Of a stretch of 64,000 nt of DNA, positions 35,134 to 43,658 are shown in pieces. The stretch spans positions 248,001-312,000 of the forward strand of contig CAVVIH010000005.1 of the NCBI GenBank assembly GCA_963748295.1, given 5' to 3'. The notes under the pieces are model-generated. The model saw only the letters and a program-made list of their open reading frames with translations. It was not told the DNA's origin and did not search any database. Positions within the stretch are counted from its first letter, which is position 1; each line of letters opens with the position of its first letter. The DNA is from CAVVIH01 sp963748295. Its GTDB lineage: Bacteria; Acidobacteriota; Vicinamibacteria; Vicinamibacterales; 2-12-FULL-66-21. The translations under genes were made by a program, and so were the position numbers.

Positions 35134-35229
35134 ACGTGCTACGTGCTGACGTGCGACGTGCGACGTGCGACGTGTGACGTGCTTACTTGTTACGTGCGAC
35201 GTGCTACTTACGTGCGACGTGCTACGTGC
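35134..35229. repeat. ACGTGC(T/G)ACGTGC array, copy 1
   Basis: Ten or so units of ACGTGCGACGTGC and ACGTGCTACGTGC. Each unit contains the self-complementary ACGT, so many foldbacks are possible. It separates ccmE from ccmF and supplies the last bases of ccmE. The same family, in the opposite orientation, is at 45991. Confidence 0.85.
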
Positions 35230-35638
35230 CTGGGGCGCCTGGCGTCTTGCTCGGTTCGTACTTCGACGGGCACTTGGCCGCCACGCCGTTCGGATCGACG
35301 TGGAACCCGTCCGGGCCCAGCCGGCCTTTCAACACGACTTCGGCGCCGCCCTTGAACGTATCGGGCACGACTCCCGTGTAGGTCGCCGGAACCACCGTGC
35401 CGTTGCTTTGAACCTGGAAGCGGTACTGCAGCGTGTCGGGCTTCCTCAGCACCGAGTTCTCGACCACGAACCCGTGCAGCTGAAGACGCTTGCCATGCCA
35501 GGCCTGCGCGTCCGCCATCACCTCGTCAACGTGTTTGTAGTACTCGGTGCCCTCGCTGAGGGTCGTGTACATCAAGCCCATCAACGCCGCCACGAGCACC
35601 GCGGCGGTGACGCCAATCTTGACTGTTTTGGGGCTCAT
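35222..35638 (-). CDS. ccmE: Haem chaperone CcmE, Cys (CxxxY) type
   Basis: 138 residues from the ATG at 35638. One N-terminal membrane anchor, then the OB-fold beta barrel (KRLQLHGFVVENSV, LQYRFQV, VPATYTGVVPDTF, GGAEVVLKGRL). The haem-attachment site, normally HxxxY, reads AAKCPSKYEP: Cys in place of His with the Tyr kept, the CxxxY variant known from sulfate reducers and archaea. It carries haem from CcmC to CcmF. First gene of the minus-strand ccm operon. Confidence 0.88.
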   Translation of the reverse strand: MSPKTVKIGVTAAVLVAALMGLMYTTLSEGTEYYKHVDEVMADAQAWHGKRLQLHGFVVENSVLRKPDTLQYRFQVQSNGTVVPATYTGVVPDTFKGGAEVVLKGRLGPDGFHVDPNGVAAKCPSKYEPSKTPGAPGT

Positions 35639-35689
35639 AAAACTATCCGGAAGTCCACTCCTCAGAATAACTTCGGAGACAAGCAAGGG

Positions 35690-36254
35690 TCAATGCGTAT
35701 CGCCGGCCCTGCCGAGCAGGCGGAACACGGACGCAATCGGCAGCCCGACGACGTTCGACCAGGATCCTTCGATCCAGTCGATGAAACGCGCCGCACGGCC
35801 CTGAATCGCGTATGCGCCGGCCTTGCCCTCCGGCTCGCGCGTCGCGAGATACCAGCGGATATCGGCGTCGCTGAGCGGCACGAAATGCACCCTGGTGTTC
35901 ACCACCTCCGACAGCGGTACGGCCGTTGTCGACAAGGACGACCGCGGTGAGCACGTCGTGAACAACTCCCGAGAGCTGCCTCAGCATGCCCTCGGCGTCG
36001 CCGTCGTCCACCGGCTTGCCCATCATCCGACCACCGGCGACCACGACCGTATCGGCGGCGAGGATCACGCGGCGGGGTTGCCCCGCCGCCACACGATGGG
36101 CCTTCGCGGTCGCGACGCGAAGCGCGTAGCGCGCCGGATCCTCGCCGGGCTGCGCGGTCTCGTCCACGTCCGCGGGCACGACGTCGAAGTCGAACCCGGC
36201 GCTGGCGAGCAGTTCTGCGCGGCGCGGCGAGGCGGACGCCAGGATCAGTCGCAT
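35690..36254 (-). CDS. maf: Maf-like nucleotide pyrophosphatase (frameshifted near 35930)
   Basis: Starts MRLILASASPRRAELL at 36254, the Maf signature. The catalytic Asp region AADTVVV is intact. At about 35930 the frame shifts; removing one G gives VDNAVPLSEVVNTRVHF and the typical end YAIQGRAARFIDWIEGSWSNVVGLP. It is 187 residues when joined, the normal length. Maf hydrolyses modified or canonical NTPs to clean pools. It is divergent from the DciA-like gene. Confidence 0.85.
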
Positions 36255-36260
36255 TCGCGG

Positions 36261-36269
36261 TGATAGTAT
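36261..36269 (+). promoter_or_regulatory. Overlapping divergent -10 elements between maf and the DciA-like gene
   Basis: TGATAGTAT fits an extended -10 on the plus strand; the same bases read TACTAT on the minus strand, 8 nt from the maf ATG. Both -35 regions are weak. Confidence 0.4.
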
Positions 36270-36293
36270 CGCGGTGCGGGGACTGGTCCCTTT

Positions 36294-36611
36294 ATGTTGC
36301 CGATTCAGAGTCTGACCACCGGCGTGCTGGCGGAGATGATCAAGCGTCAGCCGGCGTCTAAAGAGAAGACGCGGTTCGTGTGGCAGCTGGCGGTTGGCCA
36401 GGCCATCGCCCGCGTCACGACAGTCGATCTGGTGGAAGGTGTGCTCACGGTACGCTGCAGTGACCAGCGGTGGACCTCCGAAATTGCCCGCGCGCGGCCG
36501 CTGATCCTGTCGCGGCTCCAGCAGATGCTGGGCGCGGACGCCGTGCGGCGTATCGTGCTGCCGTCGGACAATTCAGCGCCCAACGACCAACGCCCAGGGT
36601 CGGATTCATAA
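36294..36611 (+). CDS. DciA-like protein (DUF721)
   Basis: 105 residues. It matches the DciA/DUF721 pattern: QLAVGQAIARVTTVDLVEGVLTV followed by WTSEIARARPLILSRLQQ, the KH-like core that in many bacteria loads or controls the replicative helicase DnaB. The C-terminal tail is polar and probably disordered. It lies upstream of the thiolase gene on the same strand. Confidence 0.75.
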   Translation: MLPIQSLTTGVLAEMIKRQPASKEKTRFVWQLAVGQAIARVTTVDLVEGVLTVRCSDQRWTSEIARARPLILSRLQQMLGADAVRRIVLPSDNSAPNDQRPGSDS

Positions 36612-36633
36612 CCCCGGTTTTTCGAGTGGCTTC

Positions 36634-37815
36634 ATGCGTGAGTCAGTGATCGTTTCGGCAGTACGAACGCCCACGGGCAAGTTCCTGGGGGCGCTGAAGG
36701 ACTTCACCGCGCCGCAGCTTGGCGCGATGGTGGTGCGCGAAGCCGTTGCCCGGGCGGGGATCGATCCCAAGCTGGTCGACGAGTGCATCATGGGCAACGT
36801 CATCCAGGCGGGGAACGGACAAAATCCGGCGCGGCAGGCGGCGCTCAACGGCGGCCTCGACGATCGCGTCGCCGCGATGACGATCAACAAGGTCTGCGGC
36901 TCCGGCCTCAAGGCCGTCATGCTCGCCGCTCAGGGGATCGCGACCGGCGACATCGAGATCGCCGTCGCCGGCGGAATGGAGTCGATGAGCAACGCGCCGT
37001 ACCTGCTGCCGCGCGTCCGCGAAGGCCTGCGGATGGGCAACGGCTCGCTGGTCGATTCGCTGATCTCGGACGGCCTGTGGTGCTCGTTTGAGAACTGCCA
37101 CATGGGCATGTCCGGCGAGGTCGTGGCGGAGAAGTACACCGTCGGCCGGATCGAACAGGATCGATATGCGGCCGACAGCCACCAGAAAGCCGCGCACGCC
37201 ACGCGCGAGGGATGGTTCAAGGACGAAATCCTTCCGATCGCCATTCCTCAAAAGAAAGGCGCGGCGCTGACGGTGGATCGCGACGAGCCGATCCGGGAGG
37301 ACACGACGGTCGAGGCGCTCGGTGCGCTGAGGCCCGCGTTCAAGCAGGATGGCACGGTGACGGCCGGCAACGCGCCGGGCGTCAACGACGCGGCAGCCGC
37401 CGTCGTTATTATGTCCGCGGATCGCGCGAAGGCACTGGGCGTCACGCCGATGGTGCGCGTCGTCGGCCAGGCGACCAGCGGCCTGGCGCCGAAGATGGTC
37501 ATGATGACGCCGGTCGAAGCGGTGCGAAAAGTCGCCTCGAAGATCGGCTGGGGCCTCGAGGACGTGGAGCTCTTCGAAATCAACGAAGCGTTCTCCGTCC
37601 AGGCCGTCGCGGTGATGCGCGAGCTGGGCATCGACCCCGCGCGCGTGAACGTGCACGGTGGCGCCGTCGCGCTCGGCCATGCGATTGGCGCCAGCGGCGC
37701 CCGCGTGCTGACGACGCTCCTCTACGCGATGCGGCGGCGCAACGCGCGCCGCGGAATCGCCGCGCTCTGTCTCGGCGGCGGCAATGGCGTGGCGCTCGCG
37801 GTGGAACGCGTCTAA
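36634..37815 (+). CDS. Acetyl-CoA C-acetyltransferase (thiolase)
   Basis: 393 residues, the family length. Nucleophile Cys in NKVCGSGLKAV, NEAFSVQAVA, catalytic His in GGAVALGHAIGASG and the second Cys in CLGGGNG, so both acyl transfer steps should work. It joins or splits acetoacetyl-CoA. It is followed 9 nt later by a 3-hydroxyacyl-CoA dehydrogenase, so the pair may serve butyrate-type, ketone or fatty-acid metabolism. Confidence 0.92.
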   Translation: MRESVIVSAVRTPTGKFLGALKDFTAPQLGAMVVREAVARAGIDPKLVDECIMGNVIQAGNGQNPARQAALNGGLDDRVAAMTINKVCGSGLKAVMLAAQGIATGDIEIAVAGGMESMSNAPYLLPRVREGLRMGNGSLVDSLISDGLWCSFENCHMGMSGEVVAEKYTVGRIEQDRYAADSHQKAAHATREGWFKDEILPIAIPQKKGAALTVDRDEPIREDTTVEALGALRPAFKQDGTVTAGNAPGVNDAAAAVVIMSADRAKALGVTPMVRVVGQATSGLAPKMVMMTPVEAVRKVASKIGWGLEDVELFEINEAFSVQAVAVMRELGIDPARVNVHGGAVALGHAIGASGARVLTTLLYAMRRRNARRGIAALCLGGGNGVALAVERV

Positions 37816-37824
37816 TCTCCCTCT

Positions 37825-38676
37825 ATGCTGACTCTCAAGAGAATTGGTGTGGTCGGCGCGGGGACCATGGGCAACGGCATCGCCCAGGTCTTCGCGCAGG
37901 CGGGGTTCGATGTCCGGCTCGTCGACGCGTCGGCTGGCGCGCTGGATCGGGCGCGCGCGACGATCGAAAAGAGCCTCGGGAAGCTCGTCGAGAAGGGACG
38001 CTTGTCTGCGGACGAGCGCGAGGCGGCGCTCGCGCACCTCACCACCGGCGTCAACATCGATGCGCTCTCCGACGTCGACTACGTCGTCGAGGCGGTGTTC
38101 GAGGACGCGCAGGCGAAGCGCGAGATCTTCGCGCGGCTCGATCAGCTCACGCGGCCCGACGTCATCCTGTCGTCGAACACGTCGTCGATCTCGATCACCA
38201 TCCTCGGCGCGGCAACCAACCGGCCCGATCGCGTGCTCGGCATGCACTTCATGAACCCGGTGCCGCTGATGGCGCTGGTGGAGCTGATCCGCGGCCAGGC
38301 CACCTCGGCCCAGACGATGATGACGGCGACCGAGCTGTGCATCCGGTTGAACAAGACCGCGGTCGAGGCGGCCGATTATCCCGGCTTCATCGCCAACCGC
38401 GTGCTGATGCCGATGATCAACGAGGCCGTGTTCGCACTGATGGAAGGGGTCGGCACGGCCGAGGCGATCGACACCGTGATGAAGCTGGGCATGAATCATC
38501 CGATGGGGCCGCTGACGCTCGCCGATTTCATCGGCCTCGACGTGTGTCTGGCGATCCTCGAGGTGCTGCACGACGGGCTCGGCGATCCGAAGTACCGGCC
38601 GTGCCCGCTCCTCCGCCGCATGGTCGCGGCAGGACATCTCGGGCGAAAGTCGGGGCAGGGCTTCTACAGGTACTAA
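37825..38676 (+). CDS. 3-hydroxybutyryl-CoA dehydrogenase
   Basis: 283 residues. NAD-binding VVGAGTMGNGIAQ at the N-terminus, catalytic region NTSSISITILG, His-containing GMHFMNPVPLM and PGFIANRVLMP, and the C-terminal helices MNHPMGPLTLADFIGLD. Oxidises 3-hydroxyacyl-CoA to 3-ketoacyl-CoA, the step next to the thiolase reaction encoded just upstream. Confidence 0.92.
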   Translation: MLTLKRIGVVGAGTMGNGIAQVFAQAGFDVRLVDASAGALDRARATIEKSLGKLVEKGRLSADEREAALAHLTTGVNIDALSDVDYVVEAVFEDAQAKREIFARLDQLTRPDVILSSNTSSISITILGAATNRPDRVLGMHFMNPVPLMALVELIRGQATSAQTMMTATELCIRLNKTAVEAADYPGFIANRVLMPMINEAVFALMEGVGTAEAIDTVMKLGMNHPMGPLTLADFIGLDVCLAILEVLHDGLGDPKYRPCPLLRRMVAAGHLGRKSGQGFYRY

Positions 38677-38682
38677 GCTGCG

Positions 38683-39081
38683 ATGCAGGATTTACTTCCC
38701 GCGGATCCCAGATCACGCCGCCTCGCGCTCGTCGTCTGGGTGGCCGGCGCGGTCGCGGGAACGATCGCCGTCTGGTATCTCTCGAGCTATCTCGAAACGC
38801 TGACCGAACTCGGTCGCACCGATCGCGCCGCGGCGCTCGTGTTGTTTCGCTCGCGTGTACTGCCCGCGCTGATCGTTGTCGTGCTCGTTGCGGTGGTGTC
38901 CGGCGCATTGCTCCTTCGGCAGGGCCTTCAGGTCTATCGCACCGGTGAGCTTCCGGCGGCAGGCGCGTCGCCACCCGCCGCGCGGGCCATCGGCGTGGTG
39001 CTCGCCGGCACCGGCTTTTTGCTCGCCGCTGTCCCGCTGGCGATTCTGTCTCTCGTGCTTTGGATGCTCAGGAACGCCTGA
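38683..39081 (+). CDS. Small membrane protein of unknown function
   Basis: 132 residues with three hydrophobic helices (about 15-38, 60-85 and 103-128). No motif recognised. It follows the dehydrogenase by 6 nt, and its 3' end overlaps the convergent gene by 14 nt. Confidence 0.6.
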   Translation: MQDLLPADPRSRRLALVVWVAGAVAGTIAVWYLSSYLETLTELGRTDRAAALVLFRSRVLPALIVVVLVAVVSGALLLRQGLQVYRTGELPAAGASPPAARAIGVVLAGTGFLLAAVPLAILSLVLWMLRNA

Positions 39082-39586
39082 CACGCCGGAACCAGCCAAT
39101 CAGCAGCAGCGGTGGCACGAGGATCAGCAGCTCTCGCATCAATGCGGTCAGGTTCTGCATCCAGAACGTCCCGGGCTGCCAGATGCGGCGCGAGACCGCC
39201 ACGAACACGTGCAGGCTCGACTCGTAGTACTCCCGGCTGAGCGGCCACAGCGCCATGATGCCGATCGGCGGCGACGTGTCGGAGCCGAGCCAATCCAGCA
39301 GCGTGTGTGACGCGTACGCCAGGATGCATGCGACGGCGAGCGTCAGCCGCGCCCGGGCCGTGGCCGGAATCCAGGGCGACCACGCGAAGGCGGCTGCCAG
39401 CAGCGCGGCGCCGACGCCATGGGTCGGACCGCTGTGCATGCCGAACAGCAGATCGAGATCCGCGAGGGCGCCAAGGCCCGCGAACAGCACGGCTTCGCGC
39501 CGGCCGTCCGGCTCGTCGATCCTGTTTCCGCGAATCAGCCAGCCGCTCGCGAGCCCCGCGAGCGCATGTCCCACCGGTGACGGCAC
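39068..39586 (-). CDS. Inner-membrane metal-dependent hydrolase family protein (DUF457/YdjM)
   Basis: 172 residues, GTG start. It matches the YdjM/DUF457 family: MPSPVGHALAGL at the N-terminus, DLDLLFGMHSGPTHG with Asp and His residues that could bind metal, YASHTLLDWLGSD, and about four membrane helices. The family is poorly characterised; in E. coli it is LexA-controlled, and here it is divergent from recA, though no LexA box was identified. Confidence 0.75.
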   Translation of the reverse strand: MPSPVGHALAGLASGWLIRGNRIDEPDGRREAVLFAGLGALADLDLLFGMHSGPTHGVGAALLAAAFAWSPWIPATARARLTLAVACILAYASHTLLDWLGSDTSPPIGIMALWPLSREYYESSLHVFVAVSRRIWQPGTFWMQNLTALMRELLILVPPLLLIGWFRRVRRS

Positions 39587-39603
39587 GCCCGTACTTTAGT
39601 AGA

Positions 39604-39675
39604 GGGAGTGACTCGGGACCTCGGGGTTCGGGAGCTCGGGGGCTCGGGAGTTCGGGAGTTCGAGAGCTCGGGTTA
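39604..39675. repeat. GGGAGTTCGGGAGCTCGGG array
   Basis: Seven or so units of GGGAGTTCGGGAGCTC, single orientation but with self-complementary GAGCTC cores. It lies between the divergent DUF457 gene and the recA promoter; the rest of this 387-base gap holds the recA promoter and leader. Confidence 0.75.
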
Positions 39676-39814
39676 GGCTCGCAGAATCCGCGCACGCGAG
39701 GCGCGGGCGACGGTGAAAATGCTGCGCACAGCGAGGATGAGGGGCGAAAGTCCGTGACTTCCGTAAATGACTGACCATAAGGCAATTGACAGAATCATCT
39801 TCACTGATTTTCGC

Positions 39815-39844
39815 TTGACTTTCTCCCCGGCACGTCTCTAGAAT
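39815..39844 (+). promoter_or_regulatory. recA promoter
   Basis: TTGACT (39815-39820), 18-nt spacer, TAGAAT (39839-39844). The predicted transcript has a leader of about 120 nt. A second TTGACA at 39786 has no partner -10. No dyad matching a known LexA site was recognised. Confidence 0.72.
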
Positions 39845-39973
39845 GCACTCGCTCCATCACCACGGCGCGCCGATGTGACCTGCCTTGTCACCGGTCAGCA
39901 CGACACTGCAGGTGTGGCCAGCGCGCCGGCCACCACGAACGTAGCGGAGCACAACCAGTATTCAAGGAGCGTT

Positions 39974-41011
39974 ATGCCAGCAGTCGAAGAACGCAACGAC
40001 CGTGAACGCCTCAAGGCCATCGAGATGGCCGTCGGCCAGATCGAAAAACAGTTCGGCAAGGGCTCAATCATGCGCCTGGGCCAGAAGGATGCCGTCACCG
40101 CCATTCCGGCGATCTCGACGGGAGCCGTCAGCCTCGATTACGCCCTCGGCATCGGCGGCGTCCCGCGCGGCCGGGTGGTCGAAATCTTCGGACCGGAGTC
40201 GTCCGGCAAGACCACGCTGTCGCTGCAGGTGATTGCGGAGGCGCAGAAGCTTGGCGGCATGGCCGCGTTCGTCGACGCCGAGCACGCGCTCGACGCGCGA
40301 TACGCGCAGAAGCTCGGCGTGGACCTCGAAAATCTCCTCGTTTCGCAGCCCGACAACGGCGAACAGGCGCTCGAAATCGTCGAAGTCCTCGTCCGCTCCG
40401 GCGGCGTCGACGTCGTCGTGGTCGACTCGGTCGCCGCGCTCGTGCCGCGCGCGGAAATCGATGGCGAGATGGGCGAAGCGCAGATGGGCCTCCAGGCGCG
40501 GCTGATGTCGCAGGCGCTCAGAAAGCTCACGGGCGTCGTCTCGAAGTCCAAGACCTGCCTGATCTTCATCAATCAGCTGCGCGAAAAGATCGGCGTCATG
40601 TTCGGCAACCCCGAAACGACGACCGGCGGCCGCGCGCTCAAGTTCTATGCGTCGGTCAGGATCGACATCCGGCGGATTGGCGCCATCAAGGACGGCGACA
40701 CGGTCGTCGGCGGACGGACGCGCGTCAAGGTCGTCAAGAACAAGGTGGCACCGCCATTCCGCGAGGCGGAATTCGACGTGATGTACGGCGAGGGCATTTC
40801 CCGCGAGGGGGACCTGCTGGATCTCGCGGTGGATCGTAAGATTGTCGAGAAGAGCGGCACGTGGTTCGCGTTCGGCGGCGATCGCCTCGGCCAGGGCCGC
40901 GAGAACGTGAAGCAGTTCCTGAAGGACAATCCCGCGATCTTCAAGTCGATCGAGGACAAGGTCCGCCGGGAGCTCGGCCTCGTCAGGGATGCCGAAACCG
41001 CCGCGGTGTAG
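39974..41011 (+). CDS. recA: Recombinase RecA
   Basis: 345 residues from the ATG at 39974, which has AAGGAG 4 nt upstream; the frame is open further upstream but those starts add an unrelated tail. Walker A FGPESSGKTT, Walker B VVVDSVAALVP, MAW-type loop L1 (DGEMGEAQMGLQARLMSQALRK region) and loop L2 near NQLREKIGVMFGNPETTTGG are all intact. It forms filaments on ssDNA for recombination and drives LexA cleavage. Confidence 0.97.
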   Translation: MPAVEERNDRERLKAIEMAVGQIEKQFGKGSIMRLGQKDAVTAIPAISTGAVSLDYALGIGGVPRGRVVEIFGPESSGKTTLSLQVIAEAQKLGGMAAFVDAEHALDARYAQKLGVDLENLLVSQPDNGEQALEIVEVLVRSGGVDVVVVDSVAALVPRAEIDGEMGEAQMGLQARLMSQALRKLTGVVSKSKTCLIFINQLREKIGVMFGNPETTTGGRALKFYASVRIDIRRIGAIKDGDTVVGGRTRVKVVKNKVAPPFREAEFDVMYGEGISREGDLLDLAVDRKIVEKSGTWFAFGGDRLGQGRENVKQFLKDNPAIFKSIEDKVRRELGLVRDAETAAV

Positions 41012-41024
41012 CGCGGCGGTTTTC
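40996..41024. terminator. Bidirectional rho-independent terminator after recA
   Basis: Stem AACCGCCGCG / CGCGGCGGTT (40996-41005 with 41012-41021), followed by a short T run. The recA stop codon lies in the six-base loop, and the convergent ABC permease gene ends at 41024, so one stem can serve both strands. Confidence 0.75.
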
Positions 41025-41775
41025 TACTCCTGCTTATACAGCGACCACAACGCCGCGCCGAACGCCACCACGGTGAACGCCGCGAACGCGGCCGCCTCGA
41101 GCGCCAGCGTCGCTGGATCGCCGGTGCCCACGGTCGCGTACCGCAGAAGATCCACCTGCCAGGTGATCGGATTCGCGTACGCGACCTGCTGGAATGCCGC
41201 GGGCAGCGGCTCGAGCGGGTAGAACATCGAGCTGGCGAACAGGAACACGAAGTAGAAGATCGACGTCACCGTATTGAACGCATCGTTCCGCCGGATCTGC
41301 AGCGCGAAGATCGCGTAGAAGAAGAACCAGCCGGCGGTGCCGACGACGACCGTCGGAAATCAGCACGGGGATCAGATCGAGCCGCACGGGCACCCCCAGC
41401 AGCGCCCCGGCTAGGAGCGACCGTAACCGTCGCCTGCGCGGCGGCAATCATCACGTTGAACACGACCTTGCCGAGCAGATACTGCGCGCGGCTCAGCGGG
41501 TAGGTCAGCATCTCGTAGAAGATGCCGTTGTCGCGATCCATGAAGAACGACCACGACGTGTTCGCCGCGATACCGAAGCTCGCCATCCCGAGCACGCCTG
41601 CCAGGAAGAACGAGTTGTAGTCCATGCCGCCGGGCAGCGTGCCGACCGCGTGGCTCATGCCCACCCCGAACACGAGCAGATAGCCGAGCGGGTAGAACAC
41701 GTCCCAGAAAATGAACGTGAGGTTGGTCGCACGGATCTTTCCCTCCCGATACATCACCGCGCCGATGGCCGTCAT
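41024..41775 (-). CDS. ABC-2 type exporter permease (two frameshifts)
   Basis: Start ATG at 41775 overlaps the ATPase stop. It reads in three frames; removing one base near 41418 and one near 41355 restores a single protein of about 249 residues with six helices (for example FWDVFYPLGYLLVFGVG, VVVGTAGWFFFYAIFA, SIFYFVFLFASSMFYPLEPLP). The last part with a PLPAAFQQVAYANPITW loop is typical of ABC2_membrane/DrrB-type permeases. Exports drugs, lipids or glycans with the neighbouring ATPase. Confidence 0.78.
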
Positions 41776-42740
41776 GACTGCAGCACTCCTTCCTCTTGTG
41801 CGGAGCGCTCCATCAACTGGACGAAGACGTCCTCCAGGCTGGCGCCGCCAATCTCGACGCGCAAAACCTGCGCGCGCCGCGAGAGATCCGTCACGAACTC
41901 GAGCACACGGCTCTCGCTTTCCTTGAGCGCGAACTCGACGGTATTGCCGGACACGGTGAACCGCAGGGGCCTGCGTTGGGCAATCTCGGACTCGATCGCC
42001 TCGGGCACGCGGTCGAACGTAATCGACACCTCATAGACTCCCGACGCGAGCAGCTTGAGGGTGTTCAGATCGCCACGGGCGACCTCCCTGCCGTGGTTCA
42101 CGATCAGGATGTCGTCACAGAGCTCCTCCGCCTCGTGAAGAATTTGCGTGGTGAGGACGATCGTCCGTCCGTCGCGGGCGCTCTCGCGCAGCACCGTCAT
42201 CACCGAGCGCTTCAGCAGCGGATCCATCCCGGTCGAGAACTCGTCGAGGAACACGATCGGGCTATCCACCATGAAGACCTTCGCGACCTGGACGCGGCGC
42301 CTGAACCCTCCGCTCAGATCCATGACCTTGCGCGAGACTTCGGCTTCGAGTCCGAACAGGCCGATCACACGGTCCGCGCGCCTGCGGATTTCCTCGCCCC
42401 GCAGGCCATGGAACCGCGCATACGTCGTCAGGTTGTCGCGGACGCTGAGGAAGATCTCCGCCGCGCTTTCCTGGATGACGACGGCGATGCGCTCGCGCAC
42501 TTTCAGCGAATCCTTGACGACGTCGAAGCCGCCGACCCTCGCGCTGCCGCCGGTCGGCCGCACCAGTGTCGTCAGGATCTTCAGCGTCGTCGTTTTGCCC
42601 GCCCCGTTGGGACCGAGCAGGCCGAAGATCGACCCCGGCGCGACATCGAAGCTCAGGCCGTCCACCGCGCGGACGGGATCGCGCCCGCGGCGCGAATAGA
42701 TCTTCTGGAGGTTGTGCACCTCTATAGCTGGTGAAGACAC
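41772..42740 (-). CDS. ABC transporter ATP-binding protein (DrrA/NodI-like)
   Basis: 322 residues, GTG start at 42740. Walker A GPNGAGKTTTLK, signature LSGGFRRRVQVAK, Walker B IVFLDEFSTGMD (Phe-Ser where Pro-Thr is usual) and an H-loop replaced by Gln (TTQILHEAEEL). A C-terminal domain of about 100 residues follows, as in DrrA. It energises the permease encoded next. Confidence 0.88.
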   Translation of the reverse strand: MSSPAIEVHNLQKIYSRRGRDPVRAVDGLSFDVAPGSIFGLLGPNGAGKTTTLKILTTLVRPTGGSARVGGFDVVKDSLKVRERIAVVIQESAAEIFLSVRDNLTTYARFHGLRGEEIRRRADRVIGLFGLEAEVSRKVMDLSGGFRRRVQVAKVFMVDSPIVFLDEFSTGMDPLLKRSVMTVLRESARDGRTIVLTTQILHEAEELCDDILIVNHGREVARGDLNTLKLLASGVYEVSITFDRVPEAIESEIAQRRPLRFTVSGNTVEFALKESESRVLEFVTDLSRRAQVLRVEIGGASLEDVFVQLMERSAQEEGVLQS

Positions 42741-42743
42741 GGT

Positions 42744-42773
42744 TCAACTCCCAAATCCCAAATCCCAAATCAC
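42744..42773. repeat. AACTCCCA/AAATCCCA half array
   Basis: One arm only (AACTCCCAAATCCCAAATCC), in the leader of the ABC ATPase gene. No complementary arm nearby, unlike the other copies of this family. Confidence 0.65.
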
Positions 42774-42923
42774 AAGGGCTTGAGTTCCCGCGCGAGCTTC
42801 AGGGCAAGGCTCTGAAGCACACGCCGGCACTGCGTTCAGTTTTGGAGGAAGGTGTTCGGCCGCGAACGGCCGCGAGCGGTCAGCGGATGGCGGTTTTCAT
42901 CGGCATCTCAATGCCAAGCCGAT

Positions 42924-42952
42924 ACTGTAGCGCGCGGCGCCGAGCGTGTCAA
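42924..42952 (-). promoter_or_regulatory. Sigma70-type promoter of the ABC exporter
   Basis: TTGACA (42947-42952), 17-nt spacer, TACAGT (42924-42929) on the minus strand. The leader to the GTG at 42740 would be about 175 nt and contains the half array. Confidence 0.7.
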
Positions 42953-42971
42953 AGAGAAGCTGAAAACTGGC

Positions 42972-43325
42972 TCACTGGGCGGGGACGTCTTTGACGACGA
43001 TCAGGACCTCTCCCTTGCGGATGAGGCCGAGCTCGCCGCGGGCGATGTTCTCGATCGTGCGGGTGTCGGTCGCGAGATGGTCGATGAGCCTCGTCAGGCC
43101 GGCGTTCGTGCGTTTGAGCCTGTCGAGATCGGCGGCCGTCTGTTGCAGCTCCTGCCGTGCGCGCAGCATCTCGGCCAGCCCGCGATCGCCGATCAGCGCA
43201 TTGAGCGCGAGCGTGCAGGTGACGAAGACGATCGCCCGCCGCGCCCACGGACCGGCGTCCTGCCGCGGTGGCAGGAGCGGCCTGTCGAAGGCTTCGCCCG
43301 GCGTGAACAGACCCTGCTTTGCCAT
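42972..43325 (-). CDS. FtsB/DivIC-like septum formation initiator
   Basis: 117 residues: cytoplasmic Arg/Pro-rich N-terminus, one membrane helix (AIVFVTCTLALNALI), then a periplasmic coiled coil (RARQELQQTAADLDRLKRTNAG) and the ARGELGLIRKGEVLIVV end typical of FtsB/DivIC. It works with FtsL and FtsQ at the division site. Confidence 0.82.
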   Translation of the reverse strand: MAKQGLFTPGEAFDRPLLPPRQDAGPWARRAIVFVTCTLALNALIGDRGLAEMLRARQELQQTAADLDRLKRTNAGLTRLIDHLATDTRTIENIARGELGLIRKGEVLIVVKDVPAQ

Positions 43326-43356
43326 GAACGCAATGACGGTAACAGAAGCGGATCAA

Positions 43357-43385
43357 AAAGTACAAGAGAAAAACGCAAAGTACAA
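43357..43385 (-). promoter_or_regulatory. Possible promoter of the FtsB-like gene
   Basis: TTGTAC (43380-43385), 17-nt spacer, TACTTT (43357-43362) on the minus strand, within a direct repeat of AAAGTACAAG. Confidence 0.4.
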
Positions 43386-43403
43386 GTGGAAAAGTTCGTG
43401 ATG

Positions 43404-43433
43404 TTGTCTAAGCCCGAGGTGAGTTGTTATGAT
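43404..43433 (+). promoter_or_regulatory. Promoter of tRNA-Phe
   Basis: TTGTCT (43404-43409), 18-nt spacer, TATGAT (43428-43433) preceded by TGT (extended -10). Transcription would begin about 23 nt before the mature tRNA 5' end. Confidence 0.65.
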
Positions 43434-43462
43434 TGGAGTTCTGCCAAACGACTGACGACCGT

Positions 43463-43538
43463 GCCGAGGTAGCTCAGTTGGTAGAGCACGTGACTGAAAA
43501 TCACGGTGTCGGCGGTTCAATTCCGTCCCTCGGCACCA
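43463..43538 (+). tRNA. tRNA-Phe (anticodon GAA), CCA encoded
   Basis: Acceptor stem GCCGAGG pairs with CCTCGGC, discriminator A and CCA at 43536-43538. D arm GCTC/GAGC, anticodon stem with loop CTGAAAA (anticodon GAA), T arm closing GGTTCAATTCC. 76 nt with all invariant bases visible. Confidence 0.96.
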
Positions 43539-43553
43539 TTACTTAAGAACGTC

Positions 43554-43608
43554 GCGGCCCCGTGGGCCGCTCCTGCTCACTCGACTACGCCGCCGCTTCG
43601 TCGGCGGC
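43554..43608. repeat. Two hairpins downstream of tRNA-Phe
   Basis: GCGGCCC-CGT-GGGCCGC (43554-43570) and GCCGCCG-CTTCGT-CGGCGGC (43589-43608). No T run follows either, so a terminator role is uncertain. Confidence 0.4.
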
Positions 43609-43627
43609 TCCGTTCCGCTCGCTGTCG

Positions 43628-43658
43628 CTAACTCACTAATCCCTAATCACTAATCACC
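43628..43658. repeat. CTAATCACTAATCACC mini-array
   Basis: Four or so units of CTAATCAC at the 3' end of the lipoprotein gene, overlapping its last codons. Another unit type of the intergenic arrays, single orientation here. Confidence 0.55.

Noticed and set aside
36643..38637. A 664-codon minus-strand open frame
   Set aside because: It lies opposite thiolase and dehydrogenase genes with full motifs and has the same biased composition; rejected as a shadow.
39786..39791. Second recA promoter from TTGACA
   Set aside because: No -10 box at a suitable distance; the TTGACT element at 39815 has one.
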